Both the position numbers and the translations under genes were made by a program. A stretch of 16,140 bases of DNA, taken from positions 1-16,140 of the forward strand of contig JBLIOB010000078.1 in the NCBI GenBank assembly GCA_047639575.1, read 5' to 3'. Numbering within the stretch: the first letter of the stretch is position 1; every line of letters begins with the position of its first letter. The notes under the pieces are model-generated. The model ran no database searches. It saw only the letters and a program-made list of their open reading frames with translations, and was not told the DNA's origin. The stretch is from JBLIOB01 sp047639575 (lineage in GTDB: Bacteria > Bacteroidota > Bacteroidia > Flavobacteriales_D > Parvicellaceae). This document shows, piece by piece, positions 1 to 6,585 of this stretch.

Positions 1-1085
1 GCAGTTTCCAATGCTCTATGGTAGGCGAATGTAACTGTTTTCCCTACACCGCCCCATGAAAATGAAGGCAAGAAGTTTTTAGGAAATCCAGCGCCAAATA
101 CATTGGCTGCCACACCAACTACTGTACCCGTATTAAACATAGTATTGATGGCACACTTGGCATGATCTCCCATTATGAGCCCACAAAACTGCAAGCCTGT
201 ATCCTTAAACCTTTCTGAATTGTAATCCCAAACTTTTACTGACGTATAATTATTCTTTAGGTTAGAGTTATTGGTATCGGCACCTAAATTGCACCACTCG
301 CCTATTACTGCATTTCCTAAATAGCCATCATGCCCTTTATTACTATAAGCGAAAAAAACAGCATTTGAAACTTCCCCACCTACCTTACAATGAGGTCCAA
401 TGGTTGTATCAGCCTTTATTTTAGCTCCAGCATTTACATGAGCTGATTCTCCGATAGCAAACGGACCGGTAATAATGGCTCCTTCATGGATTTGGGAATT
501 TTTTCCTATGTAAATAGGACCTCTCTCAGCATTTAGAATGCAAGCTTTTAGTTTGGCCCCTTCTTCTATGAAGACATTTTCTGAACCATATATTATGGTA
601 TGAGGATCTACTATATCCTGAGACTTTCTTCCTTGCGTTAGCAACGCAAAATCCTTTTTTATTTCTTGTCCATTATTAGAAAAGATATCCCATGAATGAT
701 TTATGGTAACTATTTCACTTTGATAAGCTACTTTGTTAAAGGCTGTAGAAATCGCATCTCCATAATAGTGCTGCCTGTTTGATTTAGCGGCTATAAAAGT
801 ACTCTCATGATAAATTACATCTCCATCCTTTAGCGATTTAATTTCATCAACAAGCTTAGCGTCTGGACAGACAGCCGCATTGATTAGCAGATCTGTTTGA
901 TCTGAGGCTGGAAATTTTTGAGCTAAGTAAGATTCTGTAGTGTAGGAGGCTTTAGCATTTAGCCTTGCTTCCCATTTTTCAGAAATTCTTAGGATGCCTA
1001 CTCTAATATCAGCAATAGGTCTGGTGAAAGTTAGAGGAAGTAAGTTTTGCCTAATATCAGGCAAATCCAAAAGGGTTATCTTCAT
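1..1085 (-). CDS. GlmU-like sugar nucleotidyltransferase, C-terminus cut by window edge
   Basis: The frame is open from an ATG at 1085 to the window edge, giving 361 residues without a stop. Residues 1-160 resemble the short sugar-nucleotidyltransferase domain of Bacteroidota (NTP_transf_4 type), with TRPIADIRVG at 21-30. The classical GxGxRM nucleotide loop of GlmU/RmlA is not obvious at the N-terminus. From about residue 160 the chain turns into hexapeptide repeats of the left-handed beta helix type (for example IYIGKNSQIHEGAIITGPFAI at 191-211, in six-residue steps). Proteins of this family are annotated as 'GlmU family' or 'putative sugar nucleotidyl transferase' and are usually about 390 residues, so only a short tail is missing. 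A gene of this family next to type B L31 is a familiar Bacteroidota arrangement. A role in activating a sugar phosphate for envelope synthesis is inferred from the family; the substrate cannot be read from the sequence. Confidence 0.85.
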   Translation of the reverse strand, partial: MKITLLDLPDIRQNLLPLTFTRPIADIRVGILRISEKWEARLNAKASYTTESYLAQKFPASDQTDLLINAAVCPDAKLVDEIKSLKDGDVIYHESTFIAAKSNRQHYYGDAISTAFNKVAYQSEIVTINHSWDIFSNNGQEIKKDFALLTQGRKSQDIVDPHTIIYGSENVFIEEGAKLKACILNAERGPIYIGKNSQIHEGAIITGPFAIGESAHVNAGAKIKADTTIGPHCKVGGEVSNAVFFAYSNKGHDGYLGNAVIGEWCNLGADTNNSNLKNNYTSVKVWDYNSERFKDTGLQFCGLIMGDHAKCAINTMFNTGTVVGVAANVFGAGFPKNFLPSFSWGGVGKTVTFAYHRALET

Positions 1086-1089
1086 CAGA

Positions 1090-1097
1090 CAAAAATA
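1090..1097 (-). promoter_or_regulatory. Possible -7 element for the GlmU-like gene
   Basis: The minus strand reads TATTTTTG, a full match to the Bacteroidota -7 consensus TAnnTTTG, only four bases before the ATG at 1085. If used, the transcript would be leaderless or nearly so. No TTTG or TTG lies at the expected -33 distance, and the motif sits in the T-tract of the rpmE2 terminator, so the match may be chance. Confidence 0.2.
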
Positions 1098-1098
1098 A

Positions 1099-1134
1099 AA
1101 AAGTCTTCAAGAATAAGGCTTCCTGAAGACTTTT
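1099..1134 (-). terminator. Intrinsic terminator after rpmE2
   Basis: A perfect 11-base inverted repeat (AAAAGTCTTCA at 1099-1109, TGAAGACTTTT at 1124-1134) surrounds a 14-base loop. On the minus strand the hairpin is followed by a T-rich tail (TTTTTTATTTTT). It begins 23 bases after the rpmE2 stop codon. The T-run at 1131-1134 on the other side could make it weakly bidirectional, but no plus-strand gene ends here. The hairpin ends 13 bases before the start codon of the next gene. Confidence 0.8.
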
Positions 1135-1157
1135 AATATTACTAAAAATAAGGGAAC

Positions 1158-1403
1158 TTATTTTTTCTTGTAACGCTTGTTAAATTTCTCTACTCTACCA
1201 GCAGTATCAACAAATAATTTTTTGCCTGTATAAAATGGGTGTGATGCAGAGCTAACCTCTACTTTTATCAATGGATATTCATTTCCATCTTCCCATTTGA
1301 TTGTTTCATCAGAAGTCATAGTTGACTTTGTTAGAAACTTAAATTCACTAGAAGAATCCAAAAAAACAACTTCTTTATATTCAGGATGTATCTCTTTTCT
1401 CAT
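1158..1403 (-). CDS. rpmE2: Ribosomal protein bL31, type B (zinc-independent)
   Basis: The 81-residue product is a full-length type B L31 of the large ribosomal subunit. It starts MRKEIHPEYKEVVF and carries the family signature SSASHPFYTGK near residues 51-61, with a basic tail (FNKRYKKK). It has no cysteine at all, so it lacks the CxxC zinc site of type A L31; this is the zinc-independent paralogue, which in Bacteroidota is often the only L31. The ATG start is supported by a strong promoter at 1435-1465 that leaves a leader of about 25 bases. A terminator follows at 1099-1134, so the gene is probably transcribed on its own. It lies between the antiporter and the GlmU-like gene, all on the minus strand. 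Confidence 0.96.
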   Translation of the reverse strand: MRKEIHPEYKEVVFLDSSSEFKFLTKSTMTSDETIKWEDGNEYPLIKVEVSSASHPFYTGKKLFVDTAGRVEKFNKRYKKK

Positions 1404-1434
1404 GATCTTTTACTCAGTTTTTCTAAAAGGACTG

Positions 1435-1465
1435 CAAAGTTAGATATTTCAATTGAATTTGCAAA
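1435..1465 (-). promoter_or_regulatory. Bacteroidota-type promoter of rpmE2
   Basis: On the minus strand TTTG (1465-1462) is followed after 19 bases by TAACTTTG (1442-1435). Both boxes and the spacing match the Bacteroidota consensus TTTG-N19-TAnnTTTG exactly. The predicted transcription start is near 1428, about 25 bases before the rpmE2 ATG. This is the best promoter match in the window, as expected for a ribosomal protein gene. Confidence 0.8.
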
Positions 1466-1522
1466 CAAGGATGCAGAAGTTTTTATAGATAATACCAGAC
1501 TTACAGAAAAATGGCTCAATGA

Positions 1523-2782
1523 TTATTCTGTGGCTCTCCCAAAAGTACTTTTAAGGAGTCCAGATATTGTTAACCCTTGATACAACAATGAAACCACCAC
1601 AACTACGTAGGTTAGTGTGATAATAATTTCTTTGCCTTCAAAATCAGGTAAAGAAAGGGATAGTACTACAGACAGTCCGCTTCGTAATCCTCCCCAAGCT
1701 AATACATTGATAGTACTGTTGTCAAAGGATTTTCTGCTTGATTTTGAAATTTTTATAGGAACTAGAACACTTAACCACCTTGCAGCTATAACTATAATTA
1801 CGGCGAAAAATCCTGCAGCAAATACGTCTAGCCTTAGATCCAATACGATCATTTCAAGACCAATTAGTACAAAAAGCATAACATTCAATGATTCTTCTAT
1901 CAAATACCAAAAGGAGTATACATACTCTCCTGCAGCTCCTTCTCCATTTACTTTTCTTCCCTTATTTCCTATTATTAAACCAATCAAAGTAATTGCCATT
2001 ACAGGAGACACATCAAAATAATTACTTACTTGAGTAGCTACCATCACAAGGGCAATGGTAATAAGCACTTCTACGTCTACATCTTCATTATCAATTATTA
2101 ATAATAACTGGTATCCTATTAATCCGAGAATTACACCGATAACAGCTCCGCCAAATATGAATTGAGAAGAAATTGTGATATAGTCAAGGTTAGAAAAACT
2201 AGGAGTTTCATGTGCAAAGGCCAAGTGATGAAGCAAAACAGCAAGCACAACAGACACACTATTGTTGAGTAATGATTCGCCCTTCATCTTGTCTGCAAGA
2301 CTTTGTGACATGCCATATTGTTTGATGGTCTTTATTACAGCGACAGGATCTGTAGGTGAGATTAAAGCACCAAACACCAAACAATGTAATAGAGACAGTT
2401 CAATGCCTATCCATAATAAGACATAATGCATGACCCACCCAACAAGAGAAGTGGAAATTAATACACCTACAATCGCAAGAACAATCGTCGGAGCTTTAGA
2501 TTTTCCTAGTTTAGAAAAGTCCACATTAAGTGCACCAGCAAACAACATAAAACTCAATACTATCTCGAATAATACAGGTTCATAGTCCATGTTTTCCATC
2601 ACATGCTTAACATTCGTAGCAAATTCAGGTACTATTTTACTATATATTAATAGTCCAGCGGAAAGTGTTAGCGATAAAATAATTAAGCCAACTGAAGAAG
2701 GTAACTTTAAATAGTGGAGGTTTATAAAGATAAATACACCAGATAAAAATATAAATAAAGCTATAATATCAAATATATGCAT
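1523..2782 (-). CDS. CPA1-type Na+/H+ antiporter with altered ion-binding motif
   Basis: The product is a polytopic inner-membrane protein of about 419 residues with roughly 11-12 hydrophobic segments, and the hallmarks of the CPA1/NhaP family: FGALISPTDPVAV (a TDP unwound helix), GESLLNN, FVLIGLE and WGGLRSG. Such proteins exchange Na+ (or K+) for H+ in pH and salt homeostasis. The family normally has Asn-Asp in the GESLxND motif, and that Asp carries the ion; here the codons at 2266-2261 read Asn-Asn. The TDP aspartate and the late Arg (WGGLR) remain. I chose the ATG at 2782; a GTG nine bases upstream (2791) is in frame and would add three residues. The gene lies 85 bases after udk. A cation/proton exchanger is the most likely identity, but its activity is uncertain. 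Confidence 0.88.
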   Translation of the reverse strand: MHIFDIIALFIFLSGVFIFINLHYLKLPSSVGLIILSLTLSAGLLIYSKIVPEFATNVKHVMENMDYEPVLFEIVLSFMLFAGALNVDFSKLGKSKAPTIVLAIVGVLISTSLVGWVMHYVLLWIGIELSLLHCLVFGALISPTDPVAVIKTIKQYGMSQSLADKMKGESLLNNSVSVVLAVLLHHLAFAHETPSFSNLDYITISSQFIFGGAVIGVILGLIGYQLLLIIDNEDVDVEVLITIALVMVATQVSNYFDVSPVMAITLIGLIIGNKGRKVNGEGAAGEYVYSFWYLIEESLNVMLFVLIGLEMIVLDLRLDVFAAGFFAVIIVIAARWLSVLVPIKISKSSRKSFDNSTINVLAWGGLRSGLSVVLSLSLPDFEGKEIIITLTYVVVVVSLLYQGLTISGLLKSTFGRATE

Positions 2783-2807
2783 TGCGATCACTTAAGTTTC
2801 AATACGT

Positions 2808-2815
2808 CAAATATA
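2808..2815 (-). promoter_or_regulatory. Possible -7 element for the antiporter gene
   Basis: The minus strand reads TATATTTG, a full match to TAnnTTTG, 25 bases before the ATG at 2782. The expected -33 TTTG is not visible 19-20 bases upstream. It may still allow the antiporter to be transcribed apart from udk. Confidence 0.35.
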
Positions 2816-2867
2816 ATAAACCATTTTTAAATTTTCGTGTATTAAAAAATTTGTAAGGAGTTGTGTA

Positions 2868-3482
2868 TTAAACCTTTCCCTTCAGGTAACCCGATAATAC
2901 CGACATTCCATTTTTAAAATGCTTGTTATTTGGGATAATAATGTCCGCATTTTGTTTATACGGTTTAATATATTTCTTATAAGTGGGAACTACATGATGC
3001 TCGAATCTATATAGTACATCTTCCAAATCATAGCCTCGTTCTTGGGCGTCTCTAATGATTCGCCTTTTTAACATTAGGAAATCCTTGGCATCTATAAAGA
3101 CTTTAAGATCTAGCAAATTAGCTACTTCCGTGAAGTGAAAGACGAAGATGCCTTCAATGACTATTATTGGAGCTGGTTTGAATATTAAGTCTTTAGGCTC
3201 AACCTTAGGATTATTGAACGTGTATTCTTTTCTATAAACTGTTTCCCCATTTTTTAACTTTTGCACATCTCTAGCAAAAGCCTCATGGTCTATTGATTCT
3301 GGAATATCAAAATTCTTAACACCATTTTCATCTATTTGCTGTTCTTCTCGAGGACGGTAATAATTGTCTTGAGATAAAATGCAAAGTTCCTCTTGGGAGA
3401 ACGACTTCATTAAATCATTTAAAAACAAGGTTTTTCCCGAAGCACTGCCGCCAGTAATACCTATAAGATGGGGTTTATTCAT
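2868..3482 (-). CDS. udk: Uridine kinase
   Basis: The 204-residue product phosphorylates uridine and cytidine to UMP and CMP (pyrimidine salvage, cytoplasm). It has the P-loop GITGGSASGKT at residues 8-18, the substrate-binding DNYYRP at 39-44, NFDIPESID at 58-66 (family form NFDHPxxFD), VIEGIFVF as the Walker B-like strand, and the lid region with KRRIIRDAQERG. The C-terminal PNNKHFKNG matches the usual family ending. Length is normal (family about 205-215). The single-base differences from the E. coli signature (Ile for His in FDHP) are common in Bacteroidota. The gene is transcribed away from the purine cluster. The ATG at 3482 gives a standard N-terminus directly before the P-loop strand. 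Confidence 0.93.
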   Translation of the reverse strand: MNKPHLIGITGGSASGKTLFLNDLMKSFSQEELCILSQDNYYRPREEQQIDENGVKNFDIPESIDHEAFARDVQKLKNGETVYRKEYTFNNPKVEPKDLIFKPAPIIVIEGIFVFHFTEVANLLDLKVFIDAKDFLMLKRRIIRDAQERGYDLEDVLYRFEHHVVPTYKKYIKPYKQNADIIIPNNKHFKNGMSVLSGYLKGKV

Positions 3483-3506
3483 AAATTGAGTTTTGCGAAT
3501 TTATTC

Positions 3507-3608
3507 GGAATTCAATGTTAGGGAAGAATATGCTGTTTAAAAAGGAATTCTATGTATTTCAAAGTGCATTTTTAAATTTCATTAAAACTTTCTAACGGGA
3601 ATTCCATC
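3507..3608 (+). promoter_or_regulatory. Three GGAATTC-type repeats upstream of puuD (candidate operators)
   Basis: Three similar 11-base sites lie in the udk-puuD intergenic region: GGAATTCAATG (3507-3517), GGAATTCTATG (3544-3554) and GGAATTCCATC (3598-3608). The GAATTC core is palindromic, and the flank AT(G/C) is conserved in direct orientation. The last site abuts the candidate puuD -7 box at 3614. Spacings are 37 and 54 bases. The position between divergent genes suggests binding sites for a purine-responsive regulator, but no regulator gene is present in the cluster, and this is inference. Confidence 0.35.
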
Positions 3609-3613
3609 TTGAT

Positions 3614-3621
3614 TACTTTTG
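3614..3621 (+). promoter_or_regulatory. puuD: Candidate promoter -7 box of the purine-degradation cluster
   Basis: TACTTTTG matches TAnnTTTG exactly and lies 39 bases before the puuD ATG at 3661. A clear TTTG -33 box is missing; TTTC at 3589-3592 is a weak candidate at 21 bases. The motif covers an in-frame TTG at 3619, which argues that translation starts at the ATG and not there. Confidence 0.45.
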
Positions 3622-3660
3622 CCGGCTTTTTATTTTAAGAAAGCATACATAAATTACAAT

Positions 3661-5055
3661 ATGGAGAACCTTCATTTGATTCTTATTATAGCATTTCTAT
3701 TACTAGGTATAGGCATCCTTACTGCTGCTTTATTCTATTTGAATAAAATGCACAATAAAGTGGATAAACATACCGATGAAACTGACGATGAATTTAAGAA
3801 CATCTTAATTTTTACACCCATTATTCTATTCTCTGCCGTCATTATTTATATGATTGGCAGTCAATATGGTGTTTCTGGTCATATCATGGAATGGTTCAAT
3901 TTGCTGGTAAGATGGACACACGTAATCATAGGAATCGCTTGGATTGGGGCATCATTCTATTTTGTATTTCTAGAAAACAGCCTTAATAGAACCAAAGACC
4001 TACGAGATGAACTAGTTGGAAATCTATGGGCGGTACATGGCGGAGGCTTCTATTATGTAGAAAAATACAAAACTGCACCAAAACAATTGCCAGATAAACT
4101 TCATTGGTTTAAATACGAGGCATATTTCACCTGGATAACTGGAATCATGTTGCTTTTCATTGTTTTTTATTTCAATGCAAAAGAAATGTTGATTGATAAT
4201 TCTGTGATGCAGCTTGAGCCATGGCAAGCTATAGGAATTGGAATTGGCACTTTGGCAGTTGGCTGGATAGTTTATGATTTGATTTGCAATACAAAATTGG
4301 TTCAGAATGGTTGGTTATTTGCAACGTTTGGATTTCTATTTACTACTGGACTAGCTTTTGTGTTGACTTCTGTTTTGAGTAGTCGTGGAGCTTATATACA
4401 TGTTGGTGCATTCTTAGGGACACTGATGGCTGGTAATGTTTTCAAAGCGATAATTCCAGCACAAAAAGCCTTAGTTGCCGCAGTGCAAGAAGGAAAAATG
4501 CCAGATCCAGCACTTGGTAAACATGCTGGATTACGTTCTTTACATAATAACTATATGACCTTACCGGTTGTTTTTATTATGATCAGTAGTCATTTTCCAA
4601 GCACCTTCGGAAATCAATACAACTGGGCAATTCTCGCTGGCCTGTTTTTAGCAAGTGGTCTTTTTAGACATTATTTGAATCTAAAAGAAAAGGGTAAAGA
4701 GGCGAATTGGATAATCCCTATTTCTACATTTATAGTCTTCACTTTGGGATATGTTACTTCCCCAACTTATAATAACTCGAATGATGATTTGATTGAGAAC
4801 GTGACGTTTAGTCAAGTGAATCAGGTCATGCAATTGAGGTGCATTTCTTGTCATTCAGCTAATCCAAGTGATGACACTTGGAAAAGTGCACCTAATGGTG
4901 TGAAGTTCGATACCAAAGAAGAAATATTACTCAAGAAAGAAAAAATCATGGCTAGAGTTGTTACAACTAAGAATATGCCATTAGGAAACAAAACCAATAT
5001 GACCGAAGAAGAACGATTGTTGGTTAAAAGTTGGATAGTTCAATTGAATGATTAG
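3661..5055 (+). CDS. puuD: Urate oxidase PuuD, integral membrane with cytochrome c domain
   Basis: The 464-residue protein matches the PuuD family (urate hydroxylase/oxidase), which converts urate to 5-hydroxyisourate at the cytoplasmic membrane and passes electrons to the respiratory chain instead of making hydrogen peroxide. Residues 1-370 hold about eight to nine hydrophobic segments, with family stretches such as RWTHVIIGIAWIGASFYF (84-101), HGGGFY (126-131) and AGNVFKAIIPAQ (257-268). The C-terminus is a compact cytochrome c domain: CISCH at 394-398 binds heme covalently and Met439 (KNMPLG) is the likely axial ligand. The chain from the membrane to the heme domain is intact. The start is the ATG at 3661: a TTG 42 bases upstream lies inside a -7 promoter box. 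It is first in the cluster, ahead of allB. This gene is unrelated to the E. coli putrescine-pathway gene of the same name. Confidence 0.92.
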   Translation: MENLHLILIIAFLLLGIGILTAALFYLNKMHNKVDKHTDETDDEFKNILIFTPIILFSAVIIYMIGSQYGVSGHIMEWFNLLVRWTHVIIGIAWIGASFYFVFLENSLNRTKDLRDELVGNLWAVHGGGFYYVEKYKTAPKQLPDKLHWFKYEAYFTWITGIMLLFIVFYFNAKEMLIDNSVMQLEPWQAIGIGIGTLAVGWIVYDLICNTKLVQNGWLFATFGFLFTTGLAFVLTSVLSSRGAYIHVGAFLGTLMAGNVFKAIIPAQKALVAAVQEGKMPDPALGKHAGLRSLHNNYMTLPVVFIMISSHFPSTFGNQYNWAILAGLFLASGLFRHYLNLKEKGKEANWIIPISTFIVFTLGYVTSPTYNNSNDDLIENVTFSQVNQVMQLRCISCHSANPSDDTWKSAPNGVKFDTKEEILLKKEKIMARVVTTKNMPLGNKTNMTEEERLLVKSWIVQLND

Positions 5056-5124
5056 TTAATTTGATGATTTGAAAATGAAGAAAGGAGCGAATGTGTTTTT
5101 GTCCATAATATATAGTCGAATATC

Positions 5125-6468
5125 TTGAGCCTTGTGAAAATCCATAGTACCAGAGTCTTGATCAATAATGAATTGGTTGAAGCTACAGTTTCCATGGAAA
5201 ATGGAAAGATAGAGCATATAGAATTAGGTAAATCAAACATGGAAGAATTGGTTTCTTATGGAAATGATGTGATCATGCCTGGACTTATCGATTCGCATGT
5301 ACACATAAACGAGCCAGGCAGAACAGCATGGGAGGGATTTAATACGGCAACAAGAGCTGCTGCAGCTGGTGGAATTACCACTTTGGTAGATATGCCATTG
5401 AACTCTTCTCCTGTCACGATTGATAGTGCTTCATTTGATATAAAAACAAAAGCTGCAAAGGACAACTTACATGTCAACTGTGGATTTTGGGGAGGACTAG
5501 TTCCTGAAAATGCAGATAATATGCAGGAATTAATCGACACTGGGGTTTTGGGAATCAAAGCCTTTTTAACTCATTCTGGAATAGACGAATTTCCTAATGT
5601 GATTGAAGCAGACTTGCGAAAAGCAATGCCCGTAATAGCCAGAAATAATTTGCCATTATTGGTTCACTGCGAATTGGATAATGATCATCCAGGATTACTA
5701 ACCTTGAAAAACAATCCAGATAGCTATCAAGCTTATCTAAATTCCAGACCAAAGGATTGGGAAAATAAGGCAATTAAGTTGATGATTAGCTTGGCAGAGG
5801 CATTTGATTGCCATGTGCATATTGTTCATTTGTGCTCGGCTGATTTAGTCCATCTTATTCAAGAAAAACGAAAACAGGGTGTTAAGTTAACCGTAGAAAC
5901 CTGTCCTCATTATTTGGTTTTAAACGCTGAACAAATTCCAGATGGCCAGCCAATTTATAAATGTGCCCCTCCAATACGAGAAAAAGCAAATAATGAATTA
6001 CTTTGGAAAGCAGTTGAGAAAGAAGTTATTGATTTTATTGTGACTGATCATTCACCAGCCACCCCAGAACTAAAAAAACTGGAAAGCGGAAATTATAAAG
6101 AGGCTTGGGGCGGAATCAGTAGTTTGCAACATTCATTACCTTTAATTTGGACTTCAATGCAGAAGAGAAATTATAAAGTTTCTGATACAGCGCGGCTTAT
6201 GAGTGAGCATGTGGCTAAATTTTTAAACCTTGAACATAAAAAAAGTAAAGTCGCCATTGGTTATGATGCTGATATAACAATTTGGTCTCCAGAAGAAAAA
6301 TTCACTGTAAAACAAGAGGCGTTACAATATAAAAATAAGATAACCCCATATTTAGGGATGGCGCTTAATGGAGTTGTTAAGCAAACCTATGTTGGTGGGT
6401 CTTTGGTTTATAATCAAGGAGAATTTGAGCAATTGAATAAAGGAAAAATAATAAAAAGAATAGATTAA
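5125..6468 (+). CDS. allB: Allantoinase
   Basis: The product of about 447 residues is a cyclic amidohydrolase that opens allantoin to allantoate. Metal-centre residues are all visible: H58 and H60 in DSHVHINEPGR, the Lys expected to be carboxylated at 145 (GIKAFLTHSG), H181 (LLVHCE), H235 (VHIVHLCSAD) and D308 (TDHSP). ETCPHYL at 258-264 is the usual family motif. Length and domain layout (small beta domain at both ends, central barrel) are normal. The start is non-ATG: TTG at 5125 or GTG at 5134; a stop in frame at 5113 excludes anything further upstream, and the first internal ATG (5194) would remove the first conserved strand. It sits 69 bases after puuD and is followed by a terminator hairpin at 6472-6493. 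The close relatives hydantoinase and dihydroorotase are less likely given the neighbours. Confidence 0.92.
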   Translation: MSLVKIHSTRVLINNELVEATVSMENGKIEHIELGKSNMEELVSYGNDVIMPGLIDSHVHINEPGRTAWEGFNTATRAAAAGGITTLVDMPLNSSPVTIDSASFDIKTKAAKDNLHVNCGFWGGLVPENADNMQELIDTGVLGIKAFLTHSGIDEFPNVIEADLRKAMPVIARNNLPLLVHCELDNDHPGLLTLKNNPDSYQAYLNSRPKDWENKAIKLMISLAEAFDCHVHIVHLCSADLVHLIQEKRKQGVKLTVETCPHYLVLNAEQIPDGQPIYKCAPPIREKANNELLWKAVEKEVIDFIVTDHSPATPELKKLESGNYKEAWGGISSLQHSLPLIWTSMQKRNYKVSDTARLMSEHVAKFLNLEHKKSKVAIGYDADITIWSPEEKFTVKQEALQYKNKITPYLGMALNGVVKQTYVGGSLVYNQGEFEQLNKGKIIKRID

Positions 6469-6471
6469 TCT

Positions 6472-6493
6472 GGGTTTTAATGAAGCCCTTTTT
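6472..6493 (+). terminator. Intrinsic terminator after allB
   Basis: GGGTTT (6472-6477) pairs with AAGCCC (6483-6488) across a five-base loop, with one G-T pair, and is followed directly by five T (6489-6493). The stem begins three bases after the allB stop codon. It may limit transcription from allB into alc; the T-run is shared with the left end of the palindromic repeat at 6490-6572. Confidence 0.6.
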
Positions 6494-6572
6494 GTCATTT
6501 CGCAGCTTGCGGAGAAATCTAAACGATTTTGATTGTCACTTAGATTTCTCTCATTCGTTCGAAATGACAAAA
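6490..6572. repeat. Palindromic intergenic repeat (REP/MITE-like)
   Basis: The outer arms are a perfect 13-base inverted repeat, TTTTGTCATTTCG (6490-6502) and CGAAATGACAAAA (6560-6572). The inner arms are a perfect 11-base inverted repeat, GAGAAATCTAA (6512-6522) and TTAGATTTCTC (6540-6550). Between them are a small hairpin CGCAGCTTGCG (6501-6511 region) and an 17-base central loop. The whole 83 bases can fold into one long stem. Its wording (GTCATTTCG...GAGAAATCT) resembles small dispersed palindromes that I recall from Bacteroidota genomes. It carries no ORF and lies between allB and alc, ending 13 bases before the alc ATG. Confidence 0.75.
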
Positions 6573-6585
6573 CGAAAAAAAAATT

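Noticed and set aside
1386..1580. A plus-strand 64-codon ORF between rpmE2 and the antiporter
   Set aside because: It spans the start of rpmE2, its promoter and the end of the antiporter gene, and has no recognisable protein features.
3619..3661. A TTG start that would lengthen PuuD by 14 residues
   Set aside because: The TTG lies inside the TACTTTTG promoter box and the family N-terminus fits the ATG at 3661.
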